Part shown: in pieces, positions 1 to 11,900 of the stretch
Position numbering within the stretch: the stretch's first letter is position 1
How the letters are laid out: the number at the start of each line of letters is the position of its first letter
DNA from: Halichondria panicea
Lineage: Eukaryota; Porifera; Demospongiae; Suberitida; Halichondriidae
Length of the DNA stretch: 64,000 nucleotides
Direction: 5' to 3'
NCBI RefSeq assembly: GCF_963675165.1
Contig: NC_087387.1
Coordinates: 3,151,501-3,215,500, forward strand
Notes under the pieces: model-generated
The model's input: only the letters and a program-made list of their open reading frames with translations
The model's database searches: none
What the model was told of the DNA's origin: nothing
Program-made: the position numbers and the translations under genes

Positions 1-805
1 GGTTATGACTACTACAATAGGTATAGACCTTGAAATATAAGTGAGTTGCACGGACTAAGAGCACAGTTACTTGTAGTTTATTATGCACTGAGTGTAGAAT
101 AGATATTGTTGTGATGGCCTTGATTAAACCGCAGCGTAGCGCGGATGTTACTCGAGATACCAACTGTTTCCTATCCCTCTAACTCTTCAATCTATGATTC
201 TACACAAAGAATAAATAGTAGTGAGACTAGAACCAGTACAGTAGTGTCTGTGAGGGCGAGTAGCGCTGTTTATATAGAGGACCTTTGGATGCAAGTCAGA
301 GAAAAACTCAAAAGACCAAAATTTACTGTCTTGTGTCTTGGATGAGTTCCAGAAGGAGGCCTTTTCTACCAGCCAATCGTAATCCAGCTAAAGTATATAT
401 ACCATGCAGTCCATGTCTAATAAGTAGGAAAGGTGCTAATAAAACTTTCTGATGCATTTAGGCTAACACTATGACTGTTAAAAGTATAAAATTACATGAA
501 AAACAGTTGACGAACCTCGAAAATGTCTCCAATAACAACACGAGGCACTGGTAAAGACTTTTTATAAACAATACCTGCTGCATGGAATGGTCGTCTCCAA
601 GAGTAGATAAGATCTATTCTTGGCGTCTCCTATAGCAGAGTTTATCAAGCAGCTAAATAAACGCTATCGTTTCTACTAATTAAAAAGCGAAACGCAGATG
701 AGATCAAAGGGATGCTCATGGAAAAATTGCAGTAAATTGTGACGTCATCCACATCCGTTTCCAATCCCTCTAATTCTTTGATCTATGATTATAGTGAGCT
801 AGAGT

Positions 806-985
806 TTACCGTATAGCGTGAAATGTTTGAAGGGCCGTTTTTGTGGGTTAGCAATGCTACACAAAAATTGTTCTTTAATTAGCTATAACATGCAAATATT
901 GAAGGCATGGTTGGGAGTATATAAGCAGTCAACCCACGAAGTCTTTTAAAGGCCATGCATACCATGGAATTTAAGTGCCTCAAGC
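806..985. repeat. family D element, 3'-degenerate copy
   Basis: It begins with TACCGTATAGCGTGAAAT and carries internal blocks (GTGGGTTAGCAA, CTATAACATGC, CCACGAAG, AGGCCAT) in the same order as the intact copy at 60068-60292. The right terminal inverted repeat has decayed, so the right boundary is approximate. It is non-coding and MITE-like. Confidence 0.6.
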
Positions 986-1616
986 ATGTTGCGTCTTCAT
1001 ACGGCACCGGTACCACGCGCACTAGACCACATACAGGAAAGAAGGGATTGACAAAAAAGCGCCTGGAATAGCCATCCGTGCTTTCCAGCAGTTCAATTGA
1101 GGCCGCCTACTTTAATGTGAAAAAAAATTGCCCTGCTTAACTTGCGGTTTGATTCCATATCAGACACACATTTCTTGTCATTTCCAAATGATGCCAAATA
1201 ACCAACAAGGAATATGGAATCTAAGTGGGGGGGGGGGGAGGTTTGGAAAATCTAACAGCTATTTTGTTGCGTTTGGCGGGGGAAGCACTGATGGAATTTA
1301 GCTCTGTATTCGTGTTAGGCCACTCCAAATCAATTACTTGTTTCTCATCCCCCCTCTACTATTCAGAGCACCCGTGCAGGCCGATACCGGAAGTTGTGGT
1401 CTATTAAGTATGACGTCACTTCCTGTTTGCATGGTTTTAAAATAAGTTGCTAAAATTTCAGGCATCATATACAGTAGACCAGTAGTGTACAAATGTACTG
1501 AGTGTCTGCAGGAGCGTCTGTAATCACGCAGTTCTTCTTTTGCAAGATAATTAGCAGCCAGTCTTCTTTTGATATTTACAGATAGCTATGGCCATGTGCT
1601 AGATCACGTGCTTGAT

Positions 1617-1653
1617 TAGCCTCGATTCAAGGCCGATTAAAATACGGCCTGGA
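1617..1653. repeat. short foldback, TAGCCTCGATTC...GAATCGAGGCTA
   Basis: The arms TAGCCTCGATTCAAGGCCG and CGGCCTGGAATCGAGGCTA are close inverted repeats around a loop of a few bases. The same ends occur at many places in the window (for example 32940, 33271, 28614, 44153 and 60487), so this is the smallest member of a foldback family (family H ends). Confidence 0.75.
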
Positions 1654-2059
1654 ATCGAGGCTAGTGCTTGATTAAATCACTGCTAGTAGCAGGTCAAAGG
1701 TCAACAATGAGTCTTATGATGAGCATGCAACCGGTATGTTTTCAAGGTAATTAACCAGGCTCAAAGTAGGTACGGCAGGGGGATGAGAAACAAGTAATTG
1801 ATTTGAAGTGGGCTTAGCTCTGTATTCGTGATTTTATGAGCAGCTTTTGTGCGATGTGATGAGTTGTCAATCCCTCACTTTCCTGTATCCAGATTAGACT
1901 TGCGTTACAAAAACCACAGCTATTTAAATATGCTGAATATGCAACACAAGTCTCTACACATGGAATTTGACTAGTCTAGGTACGTGGCACTACGGGGAAA
2001 AAAACTGATTCACTGATTTTGAGGACAATCTAACTGTATGTATATCGTTATCAGTTCAC

Positions 2060-2316
2060 CTGAATGTGTAGCGTGTCTTTTTCCTTGGGGTTGCACACTC
2101 TTCTGAGGCACTATCACCAGACTCCCTGCTTTCATCATCATCAGACCTCTTTCTGGGACGAACAGGTTTACTACTTCTTGTTGCCTTTCGACCCACAGAG
2201 AGACTGGTTCCTTCAGGAAACAGCTCCTCCAGCATCTGCTGGTTCTCCTTGATCCTCTCTAGTCGGGCAAGCTCATACTCGCTGAGCTCCTTAGCCATGT
2301 ATAACTTTATTGACAC
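2060..2316 (-). CDS. first coding exon of an unidentified gene running off the left edge
   Basis: The exon encodes about 85 residues from ATG at 2316; a second in-frame ATG follows six codons later. It ends at a GT donor (CAG|GTGAAC read on the minus strand, after 2060), and the frame hits a stop just past that donor, which supports splicing. The N-terminus holds a short helical motif, SEYELARLERIKENQQMLEE. This resembles the Y-E-x-x-R-x-x-x-I-x-x-N-x-x-x-L motif near the N-terminus of WDR76-like and some other chromatin proteins. A low-complexity basic/acidic tail (RKRSDDDESRES) follows, probably disordered and nuclear. Later exons lie outside or were not recognised, so the product is unknown; WDR76-like is a weak guess. 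Confidence 0.5.
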
Positions 2317-4141
2317 ATAAAATTAATTGTTGAAAAAGACCGGGTAACTAATAACATTTTGCGCGCGTAGACTCACACGAGTGCTGCGCCAAACTGTGAT
2401 GACATAATTATCCTGGTGTTAGTTGGGCGTGGTCCGATCGTCCAGTGTCATGTGACTGTTTTTTTTTGAAAGCTAGCTCTGGCTGTGATCTTTGTGATTT
2501 CGATCTCGATTGTGCCCAGTCTTGTTGGACTTGCAACTTGTGTAAAGTATAAACTTTTGGTGAGTTCGTGCTTGAATTTTATCTAGAATGTTTATGGTAC
2601 GGTTAAATGCATGCCATTCATAATTAATTTTATTTATGTACATAATTAATTATTATAATAATTGTTATACAGTATGACTAGAGTTTGTACGCAATTAATC
2701 CCGTATCACATTCGATCCAGTAATTGCACGTCGTCGTTGACAGCGCTTGCGTGCATTGACAGTGCTAGCGTGCAATTACTTGTTGAGTAATTACACCATA
2801 GATTTAGATAGAAGAGAAAGGGATTGGCAATGGAAGCGGTTCATGTGATGCTCTACAATGAAGTCTACCTAGTAGCTCTGAAGTAATCCGTGTTTCACCT
2901 CTAACCAGGAAACTTATTGCATGCGTCTCAAAGACTCCTCCAACACTTAACAAATGCCCCCCAATGATGAGTATCATTTGGAAACGAAGAAAATATAATC
3001 TTGGTTGTTGTGAAGTAGCTAGTCTGATTTTTCATGCTTGTGTTAGTCTAGCTACTTATAGCTAAGGTTGCGTCACTAAGTAGTGTGCTGTGTCCCAAAT
3101 ATTGATGAAGTTGATGTTCAGCAGCAGAACTGCAGCAAAAACAATTCTCATGAATTATTCATGTTAGACTCCCACGTAAGCCTCGATTAAAACCGTGGGG
3201 GAACACGGATGGTACATGTACTTTGAGGGTATTTCTGTTTCCAATACCTTTCTCTTCTATCTATGATTGCACGTTGTCAACGACAACATAATTATTGTTT
3301 TCGAATAACGGCCGCAGCTGAAAATGTGCAGGGAACTTAGTATAATTATAGTTATACCCATGCAATAAAGGATGAATACACCCACAACCATACTATTAAT
3401 TATACTAACGATAATGCCCAAGCTGGTGCTTAGTTGTTCCATTCAAGGCGACACCAAAAGTATAATAATTACTAAGGGTACACCGGTGCAAGGTTCTCAC
3501 TCAGTCCATTTGCTTGACTTTGATGTCATTCAATGATTTTATAATGATCGTCCTAATCTAATGATCGGCACTAAAGAAAGCTAGGTTTGTGTATTCAATG
3601 AAGACCAGAAGTGGGCCAGAGTCTCTTGAACCGGATTATAGCCTTGCTTTGCTCGTAATTATGCCCCAAGTGCTTTATATCGAATCAGGACAAAATGTCG
3701 CATACCGTACAGCAGGAAATGTTCGTGAAGTACAAAATTTTGCGTTTTTTTCGAGGGCAATTAAAACTGAGATAAACTCCCACGCACCGATATTTCACTT
3801 GCAAAGCTATTGGTGGGTGGGTGGGTGGGTGTGGTTTCCTGGCATTGAAACACGAATATTAGAACCCACAAACATTTCTGCTGAGGGCTCTAGAGCCAAT
3901 TAGCGAAAATTTGCACCAGCGAAAATTTCCCGCTATACTGTGTTTAGAGTGTATACGGCACACAGAAAGGCTAGTTTAAACAATAATTATTGGTGTATTC
4001 TTTACTATTAGCTACATGTAGCTGTGGCTAACTGCTGGCATTGTGGCTATTAGAAGTGCCCTACTGCTAGATTGAGCAATCTAGCAAGGCATCTCAACTC
4101 AGCAAGGTAATTTGACTGTTTTCCTGTTTCCATAGTGCATC
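2317..4141. other. intergenic region between the left-edge gene and AKIP1
   Basis: Two divergent genes start on either side of this stretch. It holds a family E element (about 2796-3268), a (GTGG)n-like tract at 3811-3832, and otherwise unique AT-rich sequence. A 104-codon open frame at 3589-3903 has no recognisable domain and runs through the GTGG microsatellite. Promoters for both flanking genes must lie here, but no specific element stands out. Confidence 0.5.
2796..3268. repeat. family E element, long or interrupted copy
   Basis: The left end ATAGAAGAGAAAGGGATTGG and the right end CCAATACCTTTCTCTTCTAT are inverted repeats. The internal block AACAATTCTCATGAATTA...CACGGATGGTAC is shared with the compact copies at 12863-13029 and 5545-5685. 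This copy is about 300 bp longer, so it may hold an insertion. Confidence 0.6.
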
Positions 4142-7100
4142 ATGGAAGAGAGAAACTGGCTGCACTGTACTCTATGTCGGTCTGGAAGGGAGGGAGCTAG
4201 CACACTGCAGAGAGCTCATCTCAGAAATGTGACCTGGCCTGAGCCAAACACTAGTCTGGCGGCCCCGATTCAGGTATGTGTTCAATGCCTGACTTCTGTC
4301 CGTTACTTAAACGTTTTAAGTGGTCAAATTTTGCAAAATGAAGCCCATACAACAGTAATACGTACAGTAGATGTACGTAATTATGCCTCGGTGCACATGC
4401 ACAAGCGAGGTATACAGTAGTGTGTGTCTGTGTATGTGTCTGTAGACTGCTACAGCTGCTCAAGGATCGATGAACTGTAAGTAAGAGTTTATAGGCTTCT
4501 AGTAACGTTTCCTTGGATTTTAATTCGTGGATCTGCAAAATAATGCTTTGTTCTCTAGTTATGCCTACTTTACTTACTTGGCACCCATTGCAGCCTTTTT
4601 AGAAGAGTGCGTAGCAAACTTGTCAGAGTGTTGCTACTTCACTTAGTAGTTATGCCTCGGTGCGCATGCGCAAGCAAGGTATACGATAGTGTGTGTGTGT
4701 TGTGTCTGTCTGTCTGTGTAGACTGCTACAGCTGCTCAAAGATTAATAAAGTGCAAGTAAGAGTGTCTATAGGCTTCTAGTCATTTTCTTTTAGATTTGC
4801 AAAATAATGCTTGGTTCTCAAGTCTAGTTTTGCTTACTTGGAATGCCATTGCAGCCTTTTCAGAAGAGTGCGTAGCAAATCTTGTTCATGGAGTGTTGCT
4901 ACTCTACTTAGTAGTTAGCTCTGCACTAGAACGCTAGCTATTGGTAGCTGCAAGAGTCAGAAGAGAGCTGCAGTGCAAGGCTCTGCGGCCCAATACATCC
5001 AGTGGCTGGTCACAATTCTCTGCTAGGGCTGAAAACTTAATAGCTGCCTTCAACTCATCTGCTGAGCCAATATAATTTTAGACTTGAACTTTTGGCATGG
5101 ATTGTTTTTAACAATATTCATGGTTGATCATTACTCTTAAATTTGAGTTTTCCCTGTGATTCTGGATTCTCTGATTTATAGGCGTTACTATATAAAAATT
5201 TTTTCAGAAATAATCTCAGGCTCTCTTATTTTCCCTGCGTGGGCATTCCCCCAGACCCCTCTAGTTGGTAAGCGGCAGGGGCTTCGCCTCACTTTTTCAT
5301 TTGTTCAATTTGCTCCCCCTGGCCACGAACCCTGGATCGAATGGCTCTTCTAGGCTCTTTTTTGCATCCGTAATACATGTACCTCTAATTAAAGCGAAAC
5401 TTTTTAATTAGTTACAAAGCCAGAGGTCGCTTCTTTCAGAGGTTGAAAAATTATGTACATGAAGAAGTCCTGGTGTCGCATATTTAGAGGGTCGCATCTA
5501 ATTGGAGATTGGAGGTACATGTAGCTCCACTTATAGTCTATACTCATAGATAGAGTAGAAGAGGAATAATTATTCATGGTAGCCCTCGTGTTAGCCTTCC
5601 ATGACCTCGATTAAAACCACGGAGATACACGGATGGTACTTCAAGGGTACATGTACTTTCATTTCAAGTTCCTCTACTGTAGTACTTGCACGTCGATTTC
5701 AGGCCGCTTAAAAACTTGTATTTTCCAGTGGGCTAGTATCGAGGCTAGGGGTGGCTACATTTATTGGCAGCTGCCTTTAATGTAAGTGAAAGCATACAGC
5801 CATAATTATCTTGGGGCACAAACATCCACGAATCAAGTAGTAGAAAATGTGTCTATGAAAGCTCCTCCTGCACTTCAACTGTTGATACAGCTAGCTGGAA
5901 TACACACACTCACGCGCACACACAATAAGCCAATTATATACCTCTGGTGCCTATGCCATAATAAATGGGAAGAGTGAGGAGGCGATAGTGGGAAAGAAAG
6001 GGGGAAGAAGGGGGATAGCTGGAAAGAAAAATAGATTATCAGGGGGATCAGTTTGCAGTTGTGCACTTCCTATGTGTACACTACCGTATAGCGGGTAATT
6101 TTCGTGGGGTAAAATATTCGTTATTTTCGTGGGCAAGCTGACCTCCACGAATTTTAACGTAGGCGTGGCTTTACCTGAACGTAGGAATGCAGTGCAGGCA
6201 ACGAGACTAAACGAAATTTTTTACTCACGAAAACCACCGTTTCTCGAGTTGAACGATTTTTTACCCCACGAAACTTACCCGGTATACATTGTTGTGTTTT
6301 TAGCAGCTGCTCCAATTACTGTAAGGGCCAAACTAGACTATAAAATAAATGATGTGGTACGTACTAGAAAAAAAGTTTATTATCCTTTTTCTGTTTTTCT
6401 ACTGTTGTGCTCTAGGGACCTGTGGTGTACACAAGTCTGGATGATGCCTTTGCCAGTATGATGCAGCTCATGTCGATCAGCACAAGAAAGTGTAGTGTAA
6501 GTAATTAATTACTATCAGTCACTGCAGGAGTGCATGAATGTTATACTCGTTCCTCAATTTTGTACTGTCATAAGAGTCAAGGTCATTTGCATGCATGCAT
6601 GATGGGATGGCTAGCGATGTATTTATGAGGAAATAGAAGTTGTTTTGTACCAAATGCGATTTCAGGGTCAGTCTGGCTATTTTCCTCGCCAGTAATTCCC
6701 TCTTACTTGCTCGTCCATTGCAGAGATATCACAACAGTCACAAGTCAGAACATCGTTCACAATCACAGGCTGTCAAGCATAGACTTAAGTATCATTCTCC
6801 TCGACCGGTGGACCCAACACTTTCTAATCCTGTGAGTTATTATGATCGACTTACATGTACTTGTATGTCGTTTTACACGTATACTTTCGTACCATGTACG
6901 TACCGCAAGGATAGTAGAGGCCACACTCACTCCATTATACATGTATGCACTGTGATAGTGCAAAGATGTTAGTATAAATATTGCACTTTAACTATGGTTA
7001 CAGGTTACATGTACTGGGGTCACAATAATCAATGGGCGGCCACGGGTATAGCAGTACTTTGGTTTGTTTGTCTGTTTGTTTGTGATCTGTGAGTCTACTC

Positions 7101-8282
7101 ACCTGGATGCTATAGCACTGCGTTCATCATTAAACCACAACAATTTGGGCCGGGGAAGATTCACCCCTGCCCCGCACTAGATTAAGTAAACATTACTTGG
7201 CTTCTGTATCATAGCAACTGGTGATCGATGTTTAGCTGTCGTAAATTCCCAGCCCTAGAGCACATTCCTCATAAACTCCCTTTCTTTGAGGACACACCGA
7301 TCTTTAATGAGCACGTTCATTCATAGTTAGCGTTGGGCCTAATTTAGCAAAAATCCCCCCTTTGGATCTCACCCAAGACATGAAATAGATTTACGTTGAA
7401 TTTATGTGATTGGCCGTTATTATCATTTGGGAAAGTACAGTATGCATTGAATTGAACACTATAAAACAAGTTATATAACAACATAAAATGTTCAAAGATA
7501 CATACATTTACATTGTATCATTTATCATCCCGTTCTTCAGTGAGATAATCTAGAGTACTGTAGGTCCACTGGACAAAGTACTGTCCATGTCATCTTGGAT
7601 ACATCCCTAGCAGTAACATAATTGCATGTATGACTACATGTAACTATTACAGTTATGGTACAAGTGTTATTGTATATTCAAAACCCGATATACAGTAGTT
7701 GCATTGCACATCACAAACTGACATGTTACTCTTAATCGGAGCTTATTGTTTATTGCATGCACACCAGAACAGATGATATCATGATACATTACAAAAAATA
7801 GCAACATTGCTGATAGAAATTCAGTACCACACACTTTAGAACTACACCCCCTAGTTACAATAATAGATGCAACGTACCACACCCCAAGCTTTAGACCATA
7901 TGAAACACTTTCAATACTCTCCTAGTGCTAATACATGGCCTGCTCTAATTATAGTCTAGCTGGAACGCTGAGGGTTTTGCACTTTGGCGCTCTAGTTAAT
8001 TCATAGTGTGGAGTTGCTTTCACTACTGAGTTGAGTCTTGCCACGTTCCCATTACGTTGCATCGACCTGACAGACTATATATATAATTATGTATCTAAAT
8101 GCCTCCACCACACTACGTGTTCCCCTGTACAGCTCTCCAAGACTCCCTCTGTCCACGTGAACACAGTGCCTGGAACGTACGCTATCACTGCTTCCAGGTG
8201 GGGAGGAAACTCGAGCACCACTCATGTCATCAGAGTAGACCCTGAACAATCTGTCAGTCTGACTTTTGATGTGAATCTGTAG
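4142..8282 (+). CDS. AKIP1: A-kinase-interacting protein 1 (AKIP1)
   Basis: The model has four phase-0 exons: 4142-4273, 6416-6496, 6724-6831 and 8133-8282, giving 156 residues (human about 210). The C-terminal exon carries the family signature, V-P-G-T-Y-A-I-T-A then T-H-V-I-R-V-D-P-E-Q-S-V-S-L-T-F, which matches the end of vertebrate AKIP1 block for block. The second exon has the aromatic/acidic segment (VYTSLDDAFASMMQLMS) that corresponds to the FRTMAEFMDYT region. In vertebrates AKIP1 binds the PKA catalytic subunit and p65 and affects their nuclear retention; that role is assumed from the family. The N-terminal exon is weakly conserved. Introns are large for this locus and carry repeats of families A, C, D, E and F. 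The start is the first ATG of exon 1, preceded by CATC. Confidence 0.86.
4379..5050 (+). repeat. family A element, tandem pair, in AKIP1 intron 1
   Basis: Two head-to-tail copies start with ATGCCTCGGTGCRCATGCRC at about 4383 and 4650, each followed by a (TG)n tract and the block CTGCTACAGCTGCTCAA. The first is truncated, the second fuller (to TAGCTGCAAGAGTCAGAAGA). Reverse-strand copies lie at 16004-16493, 24189-24666 and 62989-63532. Confidence 0.75.
5385..5515. repeat. family F fragment in AKIP1 intron 1
   Basis: The blocks AAAGCCAGAGGTCGCTTCTTT and TATTTAGAGGGTCGCATCTA are shared with 25880-26032, which lies inside the larger family F foldback of TAFAZZIN intron 1. Confidence 0.55.
5545..5685. 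repeat. family E MITE, partial
   Basis: The left end CATAGATAGAGTAGAAGAGG and internal GGAGATACACGGATGGTACT match the intact copy at 12863-13029; the right end is degenerate. Confidence 0.6.
6082..6286. repeat. family D MITE in AKIP1 intron 1
   Basis: It opens with TACCGTATAGCGGGTAATTT and closes with the inverted TACCCCACGAAACTTACCCGG-like arm ending in GGTATA. Internal half-sites (TTCGTGGGG, CCACGAA) repeat several times. The copy at 25542-25713 has nearly the same interior. Confidence 0.75.
7033..7135 (-). repeat. family C fragment in AKIP1 intron 3
   Basis: GGGCGGCCACGGGTATAG, then a (GTTT)n tract, then CACCTGGATGCTATAGCACTG. This is the reverse complement of units in the block 45217-46797. 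Confidence 0.65.
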
Positions 8283-8920
8283 CACTTCTAGGGCTACATG
8301 TACGCGTATCATTTTTACTTCAACTTTCACTATTTTTTTCCCCCGATCATTGTAGTACATGCCATGTACGTACCTTGCTCATTGCGTATAATTATTATCA
8401 CAACGAGAATGTTGTGATGAACTTAAGTGGCAATTTGTAATTAAAGGATAGACATAACAATGTACCTTGCTCATTGTGTACAATTATTACCACGATCAAG
8501 AATGTTGTGATGAACTTAAGTGGCAAGGATAGACATGACATGTTACCGGTAATAATTATGGTGTCAGGTATAAAATTAGACTATCTAGGTTAATTCTACA
8601 TAATTATTATGCCAGCACGTACTAGATCTAGTTAATGCATGCGTTAATTATCTTTGTGCTAATTAAGTTCGTGCACTTATTAATGTGTATGCATGGGTAC
8701 TCATTTTTTGTCAATTCGCTCTTGTGGAATTCCTTACCAGTACAATTATAGGCCACATGCATGCATGTGCCTTCGATCTGTACAACCCATCCTCTCACAA
8801 ATTTGAAAATTGATAACATGCATGTCATAATTAATTTTGATGTTTGAAGCCTCAAAAATGTTTGGAGTGGGTGTGGCTTGTTTTCAGGAGAAGTCCAGTC
8901 ATACTTTTAGTAACTGAACT
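8283..8920. other. spacer between AKIP1 and the CH-SH2-SAM gene
   Basis: A 639-bp same-strand spacer. It contains a direct duplication of about 55-60 bp: GAATGTTGTGATGAACTTAAGTGGCA occurs at about 8407 and 8501, each time after a TACCTTGCTCATTG block. No gene is seen. The AKIP1 3' UTR and the promoter of the next gene must lie here. Confidence 0.5.
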
Positions 8921-11900
8921 ATGATGGCTAGTCAAGCTAACTCACTTCGTCGAAGCTCCTCAGTTTCCATCGGAGAGCAGTCTGAAACAGCCTACGAGTA
9001 CCTTTGTAGGCAGGAAGAAGCAAAAAGGTAGAGATATCTACTTGGATAGCTAGCTAGCTAGCTATTAAAAAGCACAAGCTGCTGATTTTATTGTCTTTGA
9101 TCTTTGATTAATAGACAACCGCTATGATTCTAGTTTTACCTACAAACTAGATGGTTGGAGAGTGTGCTGAGCTGTGAGCTCCCTGGTGCTCCTGCCCTTG
9201 AAGAAACGCTTCAGAATGGGGTAATCCTCTGTAAGTTGGGTATGAAGCTTCTACCAGACGATCAAATGTGGAATAGGGTATATGACCTTGATCAGTCCAA
9301 GTTCAAGGTTAGTTTTGCCAACAGTTCTCATTCCTCAAATTCTAGCTTGTGTGCCATTGGACGTTTCTATGATACTGACGTTTCTATGATACTGAACCCG
9401 TACATGTATTAAAGATCGGAAAATGGAGGCCTCCTCGCGAAAGTCATCCGCGTCATGTTTTTTTTACCCTCTGCCCAAACACATAATCTAGTTTAGGCGT
9501 GTCAGTATAATTAACTGTAAGGATGGAACCAGTTTGTAGTACATTTTTTAAGTTCTGCATTTCTTTGGTTATAATAGGCTTTATTTTTATGCCAACTACA
9601 GCAAACAGTCCATGTCTTGTTATAATTAGAAGAGGTTCACGTGTTTATCCCAACAGTATACATGTATGGCACTGTTATAAGTATGACAATTAAAACAGCT
9701 GTAACTTACCTCGAAAATGTTCCAATAACAGTACGAAGCACAATCTCTTGCAAAACTAACATTAATGAACCACAGATGAACCAAAGAGATGATGACTAAA
9801 ATGTTCATGCTTCATTTAACAAGGCTACACAGACTTGGGAGTTGGCTCCTAATGTATTGTGCTCTAATTTTCCTCATACCATTGCACTGTACAAGTTCAT
9901 TCCTAATTAGTCCATGCTCAATCTAGAGAGTTGCTTGTATCTGTGTCTGCACTGCACATTGCACTCTAATTTAGACACTCCTAATAATATGCCTCGAGGC
10001 GTAGCCGCACGAGGGATTCGGTAAAGCTGACTGTGTGTGTGTGTGTGTGTGTGTCTGTCTGTCTGTTCCAGCTGTAACTGCTCAACGGTTGCAATGCGCC
10101 AAAAACTGAAAACTAACAACGGCTTCTATAGGCTTCTAGCCACGTTCTCTTGGATTTTGTTTCGTGGATTAGCAACTTCTTTCTCGAGTTATGGCTAGTT
10201 TGACTCACATTGAAGGCTGTGCAGTCTCTTCAGAATCTTTCGTAGCATCATCTGTTCGCATGAAGTTTCTATTCAACTTATAAGTTAGTCTTGCACTAAA
10301 GCGCTAGCTCTTTGTTAGCTACAAGAGTTAGAAAAGAGCTGTAAAGCTATAGCTATACCATTAATTCTGTGAAATTAACCTCTTGCAGACACACCCCTTA
10401 TTCCTATGTAATGCGCATGCACGCTCATCCCCACGTGTGAGAGAATATCCAGATCATCCTGGCAGAATCTTCTTTTTGTTGAGGCCTGGTAAACACGTAC
10501 AATATAATTATGATAACAATATGCATGTACACAAGTCTTTTCTTCTCAGTTATGATAAATATAATTATTATATACACTGAGCCCCAGATCCTGGCAGAAT
10601 CAATTTGCTTCTCTCTTGAGGTCCACAAACACTACAATGATACCATAATACAATATTATAGATGTATGTACATGTCAGTGAGTTTATATAAGCTGACTTA
10701 ATTCATTATAGAAAAAAATACTTTTTGAGCGAAAGCATAACATGGCGAGAGGCATTAGCACACCCTGGAGTGCCCTCCCCATTGGCGGCAGCGCAGCTTG
10801 CAACACTCGTTAAGCATAGGGTTGTTATCTAACCATAAAATTATACATGCCGTGCCATAATTATACAGAACAGGTGCATGTTCAGTTTGTGTGTAAGTAA
10901 TAATTTTATACATATATATCTTGTACAGAATAAAGGACTTGACTACCGCTACACAGACAATATAAACTTCTGGTTGGCTTCTCTTCAAAAGCTTGGGCTT
11001 CCAAAGGTACATGTACATACACAAGTTTCTCTTGTTTATGAATATACAGACATTGTGCAGTACGTGTATGAAGGCCGGGCACGTGCATGTGTTCTATAGC
11101 TGGTATTTAGAAAAATTTAAGTTAGGATGAGCATTAGCCTTGGAAGGCATCTGCTACGTGTAAAAGTGTTTGCTTGTATAGTTTTGCATAGAGTATACTG
11201 TTTGTGTTTTTGATAGTTGAAAGTATCATTTTCACTTTCCACTTTGTTAGGTATTCTACCCTGTAATGACAGACATTTACCACAAGAAAAACATGCCAAA
11301 ACTCTTCTACTGTTTGCACGCATTGAGGTAAAGGATCTTCACACCGTAAAATTGTTAATTTAAAATGGAATATCTAGCCCACATTTCATGCATGGTACAT
11401 GTACAACGTCCCATGAACGCTCCATGTGTGGCCAGGGCCTTGAATTTAGGCTGTACTTAGACCCGGCTTTTGAAAATCTTTTGCAGCAAGTTGAATATCA
11501 GATGCATACCCTATTTAGTACTTTTTAATGGTGCATGCATAATTGTGACAGTCGGAGATATTTATATAGTTACAAGTGCTATATATAATAATTGTTGTCC
11601 TAAGTTCTGTAACTCCTCTGTAGCCATTTGCTGAAAGGAAAAGGGATGGTGCCAAAGGCAGTGGATGACCTTTATGGCACTGCTAAGTTTCCACGTAGGT
11701 TAATCTGATACCGTATATATAACTGGAAAATTTGGCGGGTATTATGTTTGGCGAATAAACCATTTTGAACCTGACTTAGCGGTTTTTATTGTCGCAGGCT
11801 AGCTGTAAAGAGTATGCAAAAGAGTAATGTGGGAGGGTCTGCTTGTACATGTGTAATTTTGCTTTAGTTTGCACCATTGCACAAGTCAAACATGTACTTA

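Larger units (their letters stand above)
1..2055. other. left-edge region without a confident gene
   Basis: No convincing exon was found on either strand. The stretch should be the first intron, or intergenic sequence, of the minus-strand gene whose first exon lies at 2060-2316. It holds degenerate repeat pieces: family E-like fragments near 120-200 and 735-790 (the 'CTATCCCTCTAACTC...' and 'CCAATCCCTCTAATTC' ends), a family D relic at 806-985, a homopolymer G run at about 1226-1238, and a foldback at 1617-1653. Small open frames here look like chance. Confidence 0.5.

Noticed and set aside
3589-3903. 104-codon plus-strand frame before AKIP1
   Set aside because: It runs through a GTGG microsatellite, shows no domain and has no splice or promoter support.
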